From assembly GCA_022749755.1 (NCBI GenBank), contig CM040451.1:1240001-1304000 (forward strand): a DNA stretch of 64,000 bases, read 5' to 3'. This stretch comes from Azadirachta indica. Lineage: Eukaryota > Streptophyta > Magnoliopsida > Sapindales > Meliaceae. This document shows positions 57,451 through 64,000 of the stretch, in pieces. Made by a program: the position numbers and the translations under genes. The notes below the pieces were generated by a model. That model was not told the DNA's origin. It did no database searches and saw only the letters and a list, made by a program, of their open reading frames with translations. Every line of letters begins with the position of its first letter. The stretch's first letter is position 1.

Positions 57451-60173
57451 TGTTCATTTTAAAATTTTAATTGTACTTTTAAAAAATAAAAAGTAATGAA
57501 GTAATAAAAAATTACTTTAGTTTTAACAATTTTATTTTCTAATCAAAATTGAAGTTTAATAATTATTTTAGGGTTAGTTTTGAAATTTTATAATTTTTTA
57601 ATATTTATAAATAAAACTAATGTTCAAAATAAGATTTTCAAAAATTTTTACTAAATATTTAAAATGATTTTTGACTACTTAAAATTATTCTTACCTCTTT
57701 CAATAACAATTCTAATTAGACTCTTAGTATTTGATTAAATAGAAAAATTAATACTTTGTGAAAAAATTGAAAAATCAACAAATTATTATGCAAAGGTTTT
57801 TTAAGCACAAACTATTAACTGCAATCTTTCATGTTTAAGTTATGAGACCAACTCTTTTTCTTGTCCAGAAGCCAATGATTAAGACAACAACGTTTCACCA
57901 AATTGTATATTATTTCGTATTAAATAATTACTAGTCAAAGAGTAAAATGAACAAACTGGACTACTCCAAAAAATTATTATATTTGACAAAAATGAAGAAG
58001 TTATTTGATCAATTATATCAAGTAGTTACATATATATAAATTAGCTGGATAAGCAAAGGTGGTCATATCTTAGCATACCACTGCAACACTAGAAAAGTTT
58101 CCAATTTTCCACGGTTCAAATATACTAAAGTCAAAATTATATTACCTTATTATATAGGTGGTAAATGGCACATGCCATTCATTTGGAGAGCATGTGTTCA
58201 AACTTTGCAAATTACGGAGCTCCTCCCATCAAAGTGTGGGTGTTCTTCATTATATGTAGGGTTATTTTCGCACTGTCTTCATAATGAGTTTTAATAATAT
58301 GTATTTAAACTGTCATCAGATCTTTAATGTAATATTAGTACATATATATAAAATTAAAAAAAAAAAGTCAATAATTTATTATAAATATTAAAAGTTTTCT
58401 ATTTTCCATGGTTTATATAATACTACAGTAAAATTGTATTACCTTATTTCCTAAACAAAGAGCCTAGGAATTGATTAAATAAATTTTGGCATATTTCATA
58501 AAATAGTTACACTAGCCTGCCTCATACCTGACACCAAACAGTTTGCTTACCGAACATGACAAACATGCTCTTAAAACTCATAACATCTTTTTCTTTGTCT
58601 CGTGACTATCTCCTCTGCAATCTATATAATTTTGATTTAGGGTTTCCATTTCATTTTATCAAACCGATGGTGGCTGTTACTGTCATATGACTCAAAACAA
58701 ACCACATGTTATTTGTGTTAAATTCCAGGCATGGATCTGTAGTAGACTAGGAGAGTGTATAAGGTTGGGACTTGGGAAGTCATTTCCTCTGGTAAATCTT
58801 TGCTAATTTGCTGTAGGCTTTCTATTCATATAGTGGTCAACTAGTTTTCAAAACGGACCTAGCAAATCTTACAAGTGGGATTTTCCTGATTTTTATTGAC
58901 CCACATAAAGACACAAAACAGAGTCATTAATTGGGAAAAGTCATTGGGTCCCCCATGTTATTTCCTTGGTACGAGTTTGTAAATAAACACAGCTAAAAAA
59001 AATAAAAAAGAGTTATTACTTCATGGAATCATGTATTACCATAATTGTGCATCACATTTTTGGATTGACCTTTTCTTAGTCGGGTAGATTTCTAAACCAA
59101 GCTACCGCTCTTGGAAGCAATAGAAGGTCAAGACTAAGCAACCACAAAGCCGAATTGGACAAGCAATGGCATGTATGGTTGTAGCACCAAAATATTTCGA
59201 AACTTAGCAAAGATTCATTCATAAAAACAATCTAAGGAGATCTTCTTTATCAATCTTCCACTACAGTAAAAGGAAATTGTTTAGTAATTTAATACAAGAT
59301 TAAATCATCTCCTTAATTTTCGATACCTATTATTTTGACTTAATTCTTTTTATCTTTTCAAGACTCTAGATATAGGTTCTATAAAAAAAACTTGTTGTAT
59401 TTATACGACTTATCAATGAAAATAGAGTTAGTTCTTTTATCCAAACTTTGTCAAGTTGAAGGCGTAACAGTTTTTAAACATTTGTCACAGCTTACCGATA
59501 TAATAAGTTGCTTCGAGATCTCGCTATCAACCATTTGTCCTAAAAAAAAGGTTGGCTGATTAGGATAAAATTGATCCCTTCAGAGTCGGTTCAACAAAAC
59601 TTGCAAAAAAAATAATAATAATCTCCCAGTGCCCTTTTCTTTTTCCTGGCAGGCTCTTTCCATCGAAGGAAGGGTTTTTTATTCCCATTTTTCAAGAATG
59701 ACAAGTTTGACCAGTTTTTCTATACCTATAAGATGCTAATATAGAAAAAGGAAATCGAACTCACTTTTCTTTGATTTTTTTTTTTTTTTACATCGAGATC
59801 TAATTTAAAAATCATGATGTTGTTTTCTTGTTCATGAATGGGCGTCTTCCATTTTCAACGTGAATCTTTTAAAGGTGAAAATTTTAAAGGTGACCAGTAT
59901 TCTTTCATCCGAACTTAGAATTTATTAAACGTTGAATTGGGTCATAACAGTCATTACACAATAAGAAGTCAATTTTCCATCCAAACTATCGGTTAACACA
60001 AATAGATTAGGATTAGGATTTTTATGGACATTTTTTAAACCACCGGGACTATTGAGTGTAATAGGCCAAACTTTAGGGATATGGATATCTTTTTACTTGA
60101 TGAAAAGAAATAAATAATTTGTGAAAACATTCAAAATTGATTATTTTACATTTTTTTGACGTCTTCCGAGCAC
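57451..60173. other. Intergenic DNA between the array and the minus-strand gene
   Basis: No coding frame that I can support. The composition is less AT-extreme at 58480-59300 and 59460-59750, which may hold old non-coding or degraded sequence. I could not assign any family. Confidence 0.45.
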
Positions 60174-61311
60174 AAAAAAATTATTTGGTCCTTAATGTTC
60201 CTTGAAATGTCATTTTAGTAAGTATGTTTCACATATTAAATAAAAAGGTCCTTAACTTTATTGAAAATCATCACTTAGGTATAAATTGTTTTGATCAATA
60301 TTAGTTAGTCCTCTTGACCAAACTTCTTTCAATTTTTAGTTGTTGGGAAGATGAAATAATTTTTAATTTAACCACATCATATAATAATCTTCAATTTAGT
60401 CCTAAAATTTATGAAAGTTATCATATCATCCACAGGTTAAATTCCATCTTTATTTTTAGTAGCTAAAAAGATAAATTATAATTTCATAAATTAATTAATT
60501 AATTTTATATTTTGTCTTCCTCATCTTTTCCTCTATTTCTTTGCTTTCTTTCTTCTTCTTCCCATCTCTTCCCCTTCTGATTTGTTTTTATCAAGGAGAA
60601 ATTGTAATGAGATTAAAACAAATTAAAATTAGTCATTTGATGTTTTCAATTTAAACTGAAAAGAAAACCAATACGCAATAAAATTAATTTATTCAAATCA
60701 AATTAATTTCATAATCTCATAAATCAAAATCAATTTAATAATTTTAGGAATTGAATCAATTAGTTGAAATTTACAAAAAGAAAAACTTAAATCCAAAATC
60801 TTCTATCTATGGACAAATTCTAATTACAATTTCAATCTCTCCTGCATTCAAAAAAAGAAAGAAAGAAAAAAAGACACTAAGAAGAGAAGATAATAAAAGA
60901 AGAAGAAGAAGAAGAAAGAAAGAAAGAAAGAAATACAGGAGGAAGACAAGGAAGAAGAAAAAATAAAAAATTATTTTTTATTAATTTAAGTTTGTAAAAT
61001 TATAATTTTACTTTTTTAGTTATTAAAGGATGAGAGTTAATATATAAGAGTAATATAATAATTTTTATAAATTTTAGAGTCAAATTGAAGATTATTAATA
61101 TTATATCGATTAAATTAAAAATTATCTCATCTCATTAATTGCTGAAAATTGACAGGTGTTTGGTCAAGGGACCTAACTAATACTAACGGCAATAATTTAG
61201 ATATAATCAATGATTTTCAATAAAGTTAGGGATCTTTGTATTTAATATATGAAATATTTCAATTAAAATGATATTTTTTAAAACATTAAGAAGTAAAATA
61301 AAATTACTTCA
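60174..61311. mobile_element. Fold-back element F1, longest copy
   Basis: The left arm TGGTCCTTAATGTTCCTTG pairs with the reversed right arm TACTTCTTAATGTTTT, and the inverted similarity runs about 300 bp. In both arms TTGACCAAAC, ATAATTTTTAATTTAA and AATCTTCAATTT can be read. The centre has a pyrimidine run (60510-60585) and a purine run (60850-60960), which together could pair. The 71-codon Lys/Arg-rich frame at 60751-60966 is a by-product of the purine run. This copy is at a site unrelated to the gene-flank copies. Confidence 0.75.
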
Positions 61312-61863
61312 AATAAATAGAAGGAAATACAAAATAGAATATGTAAAAGTAACAAGAAAAGAATTGTACTTTCCAATTCTTATTGGTTTCCTTTCCTACT
61401 AATTAACATAGGGGTAATATTATTCTGTTTTCCTTTCTTTAATGATACCTCTTAATTGAGGGCCTTTAATGAAAAAAAAAAAAACATAAGAATAATACCA
61501 AACGACAGTAACCTTTCCATTTTGAGTTTCAAAATTTGTCAACTATATATCTCCTATAACACTCAATAAGTCAAGTTCCAATATTTCGGACATTAAATTC
61601 TCTCTCCTATATTTTGATGTTAATTACTTTTTTCAACTATTTTAACTGTTCAAACTTTGAGCAGCATTCATATAAGAATAATGATTTTTGTTTACATATA
61701 TAAAAGACAAGAAAATATACCCATAAGAAAAACTACTAAAATCATTTCAAAATTACTAACTAAAAATTTTGCTTTGTTGATAAATACAAAACAAAGCTTA
61801 TTAGACTATCCATCATAAATTATTAATAGGGACCCTTTTTTACGAAGAACAACGTGTAAATGT
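61312..61863 (-). repeat. 3' flank of the intact minus-strand gene, shared with 49312-49716
   Basis: Matches TTTCCATTTTGAGTTTCAAAATTTGTCAAC and GAGCAGCATTCATATAA. No clear AATAAA was found on the minus strand within the first 150 bp: AATAAG near 61800 is the nearest variant. Confidence 0.55.
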
Positions 61864-63492
61864 TTAATCATCTTTCTTCTTCCTCCCAGCCGAAAGTGGT
61901 GGGATGCTTTGTTCATTTCTGAAGAAATTACCAGGATCAACCTTAGTCTTCACACGAACCAATCTGTCGAAATTGTTCTTGAAATATTTTTTGCCCCAAA
62001 TGCTGGCTTGTTTGTAGCTCGTGTAACCTTTGTTATTTGTTCCAATGTCAAGATCCCTGTAATTGATATATGCTGCTCGTGGATTCTTGGAAACATATGG
62101 AGTCAAAAACTTGTACAGATCTCTTATCCAATTTATGTGCCTTTGAGCTTCTTCAGTGCTTGCTTCTTCATCCCAGAACACGAAGTGCTGAATTTTGTAC
62201 ATGTTTCCAGCTCTGTGAGGGAATGGAATTTCGGACTCTGAAATCTCACTCATTTTTCCACCGTAAGGAATGATGGCCAGCTGAGCAGCATTTGCTTCTT
62301 CTTTGAAAAATCTTTCATATATTCCTTTCAATGCAATTTCAGGCAAAGGTTCTGTCACATAGTCCGATTTTACCTTGAAAGCTGCTCTCACGCTAACAGT
62401 CCTGTTAATGAACAGATCCAAATTCGATAATTCTCCGATTTGGTATCCACTAACGAAAAGAACAGATTGAGCCCAGGTAATTTCATGACAATCTTCTTTC
62501 ACTACACCAAGTTCAGGAATTCTCTCTTGTATCAATGGCAATAGCTGGTCAACCCCACCAAGAAACAAGGATTCGAATGTAGCTTGCATTGTTCTCTTTC
62601 CTTCTGTATTCACACTTCTTAAGAACACCAAGATGTATAAATCTTGAGGAAGTTTATACGCAATATGTTGCCATTTGTTATAAACCTTGGTTAAATTTTG
62701 CTCCAAGGTTTTCTGGACTCTGAATACAGTAACAGTTGAGGGAACATCAACTAGCTTTACTTTCCATGCAACGATGACTCCAAAGCTAGCTCCTCCACCT
62801 CCCCGAATAGCCCAAAATAGATCTTCTCCCATTGATTTTCGATCAAGAAATTGGCCGTGAACATCAATCAAGTGAGCGTCAACTACATTATCAGCAGCAA
62901 GGCCATATTTACGCAATAATGGACCATACCCTCCACCACTAAAATGTCCACCAGTTGCAACGGTTGGGCAAATTCCAGCCGGAAAGGCAAGAGTTCTGCT
63001 TTTCTCAACAATGCTATAATAAAGTTCACCAATTGTAGCACCAACTTGAACCCATGCTGTTTTATTTTCTGCATCAACATTGATTGAGCTGAAATTTCTC
63101 ATGTCAATGATCACAAACGGGACATCAGCAACAAAAGAAAGACCTTCATAGTCATGACCCCCACTTCGAGTCCTAATCTGCAAGCCATATTTTTGTGAGC
63201 ATTTGATAGTTGCTTGAACGTGAGATATTTGCAGTGGGGTGATAATGACTACGGGTTTTGGTGTGGTGGGTGTGGAGAACCTTTGATTTTGAACTGTCAA
63301 TTCCAGGAGGGATAAATATGAAGAGTTGTTTTGGGTGTAAATTACTTTAGAAATGGAGGTGGAATTCTTAGAATGCTGAGAAAGACATTGAAGAAACTGT
63401 TCATGAGTATGATTAGCCGAAGGTATCCAAGATTGAAATGAGAAGAGAAGAACAAGAATATATGAGAAAATTGTAAAGCTCAGAGGCTTCAT
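61864..63492 (-). CDS. Berberine bridge enzyme-like FAD oxidoreductase, intact (542 aa)
   Basis: The second intact, intronless BBE-like gene, on the opposite strand to the array. Residues 1-26 form a signal peptide (ILVLLFSFQSW, then PSA). C36 and C98 fit the conserved disulfide. H113 in RSGGHDYEG and C175 in CPTVATGGHFSGGGYG are the two FAD attachment residues, 62 apart. MGEDLFWAIRGGGGASFG, YGGKMSEISESEIPFPHRAG, NYRDLDIG and NFFRNEQSIPPL are family hallmarks. Active-site equivalents are Y115, K433-x-Q435 and Y478. V178 (Cys+3) predicts oxidase activity by analogy with the known oxygen gatekeeper. The protein is clearly diverged from the 18350 gene, so it represents a second subfamily. It ends in a basic-acidic tail (GRKKKDD) absent from the other gene. 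A dead paralogue is at 49717-50790. The substrate is unknown. Several N-glycosylation sequons fit secretion. Confidence 0.93.
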   Translation of the reverse strand: MKPLSFTIFSYILVLLFSFQSWIPSANHTHEQFLQCLSQHSKNSTSISKVIYTQNNSSYLSLLELTVQNQRFSTPTTPKPVVIITPLQISHVQATIKCSQKYGLQIRTRSGGHDYEGLSFVADVPFVIIDMRNFSSINVDAENKTAWVQVGATIGELYYSIVEKSRTLAFPAGICPTVATGGHFSGGGYGPLLRKYGLAADNVVDAHLIDVHGQFLDRKSMGEDLFWAIRGGGGASFGVIVAWKVKLVDVPSTVTVFRVQKTLEQNLTKVYNKWQHIAYKLPQDLYILVFLRSVNTEGKRTMQATFESLFLGGVDQLLPLIQERIPELGVVKEDCHEITWAQSVLFVSGYQIGELSNLDLFINRTVSVRAAFKVKSDYVTEPLPEIALKGIYERFFKEEANAAQLAIIPYGGKMSEISESEIPFPHRAGNMYKIQHFVFWDEEASTEEAQRHINWIRDLYKFLTPYVSKNPRAAYINYRDLDIGTNNKGYTSYKQASIWGKKYFKNNFDRLVRVKTKVDPGNFFRNEQSIPPLSAGRKKKDD

Positions 63493-63871
63493 TTCTAATG
63501 GTACTTAATTAAGCTTGATGAGGGATTAAAAAGCAATTCATCCTTATATATACCACCGAAGATGATATTATTCAAGAAAAAGAAAAATTAGAAAAATGGT
63601 GAATTGTAAGATCCAATCCCATGTTCCGAGATAAATCAATCATCTAGGCATTAATTAATTAATTATATCCAAATAATATAGTTAATTTACCATTCTAGAT
63701 GATTATCTAGGAAGGTTATCTGTTAGAAGAGTTGAGAAGGACCGATTAAGCCATTAACAAATTTGACCTTTTGTAAATGCAAGGCAAGTAGTCAAGAAGA
63801 GACTATCTTTTCCCTTGATTTTATATATGTAATTGATGCTGATTATCTTCTCCACAAGTTGAAACAGTCAA
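63493..63871 (-). promoter_or_regulatory. Promoter of the minus-strand BBE-like gene
   Basis: On the minus strand TATATATAA (63544-63552) lies 52-60 bp before the ATG, the same spacing as in the other BBE-like genes. W-box cores TTGACC (63763-63768, plus orientation) and TTGACT (complement of AGTCAA at 63866-63871) lie further upstream. Induction through WRKY factors is an inference. Confidence 0.55.
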
Positions 63872-64000
63872 AAAAATCCAAATCCAAAGTTTGATTTATT
63901 ATTGATTGAGGAAATAACACACATCGCCATCAGATTTAAGAAACCCACATATAAATAGAAGGTTTGAGAAAACTTACATATGTGAGTCCTTTTAACCGTT
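63872..64000. other. Right edge, nothing recognised
   Basis: A short stretch of upstream DNA with no coding frame. Confidence 0.4.

Noticed and set aside
60751..60966. Lys/Arg-rich 71-codon frame
   Set aside because: Produced by an AAG/AAGA purine tract inside the fold-back element; low complexity with no start context.
61909..62241. 110-codon plus-strand frame
   Set aside because: Antisense shadow of the 61864-63492 gene; the same artefact appears at 49826-50008 in the relic.
1..64000. CRISPR arrays, operons, riboswitches, or tRNA/rRNA genes
   Set aside because: No regular repeat-spacer pattern, no clustered prokaryote-type genes and no cloverleaf sequence were seen; the gene content is that of a plant nuclear genome.

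Overview
The window is AT-rich nuclear DNA of a flowering plant, almost certainly a eudicot. Plant transposon relics and MITEs fill it, and its only intact genes encode plant-type berberine bridge enzyme-like (BBE-like) flavoproteins. One 100-N run (48823-48922) is a scaffold gap. The species cannot be named from the sequence alone. No tRNA, rRNA or CRISPR array was seen.

Genes. Two complete, intronless BBE-like genes are present: 18350-19966 (+, 538 aa) and 61864-63492 (-, 542 aa). Both have a signal peptide, the bicovalent-FAD His and Cys 62 residues apart, and the C-terminal BBE domain. A third copy (38741-40355, +) is nearly identical to the first but has two one-base deletions. A fourth (53997-57001, +) is clearly dead: stops, a 97-bp deletion, and a 1.5-kb insertion. 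Three older relics lie on the minus strand: 1740-2681, 26567-26795 and 49717-50790. At 25905-26204 there is a BBE-type 3' flank with no gene before it. The locus is a BBE-like cluster undergoing birth and death.

Layout. Three large related units can be followed by eye: U1 (about 2.4-21.7 kb), U2 (about 25.9-42.4 kb) and U3 (about 42.5-57.4 kb). Each ends in a plus-strand BBE-like copy preceded by long shared spacer. U1 and U2 begin with a minus-strand BBE-like N-terminal relic. The units differ by insertions that can be read as filled versus empty sites. U2 looks like a mosaic, because a U3-like spacer piece with a decayed promoter copy sits just upstream of the U2 gene. After U3 come a transposon-rich stretch and the intact minus-strand gene.

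Mobile DNA. The left edge has the N-terminal domain of a CACTA transposase. U1 and U3 share a MuDR-like (MULE) transposase relic, different parts of which survive in each. U1 also holds a DUF1985-type (MULE/Ulp1-associated) relic, and 22.85-23.31 kb holds a Ty3/gypsy integrase C-terminus relic. At least five families of long-inverted-repeat, non-autonomous elements are recognisable.

Function. The intact proteins are predicted to be secreted FAD oxidoreductases. Both have Val three residues after the flavinylated Cys (suggesting oxygen-reactive oxidases) and a K-x-Q motif where alkaloid and cannabinoid enzymes carry a catalytic Glu. That fits the monolignol or carbohydrate-oxidising BBE-like groups better than alkaloid synthesis, but the substrate is unknown. 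WRKY-type W-box motifs near the promoters fit stress or pathogen induction, as inference only.
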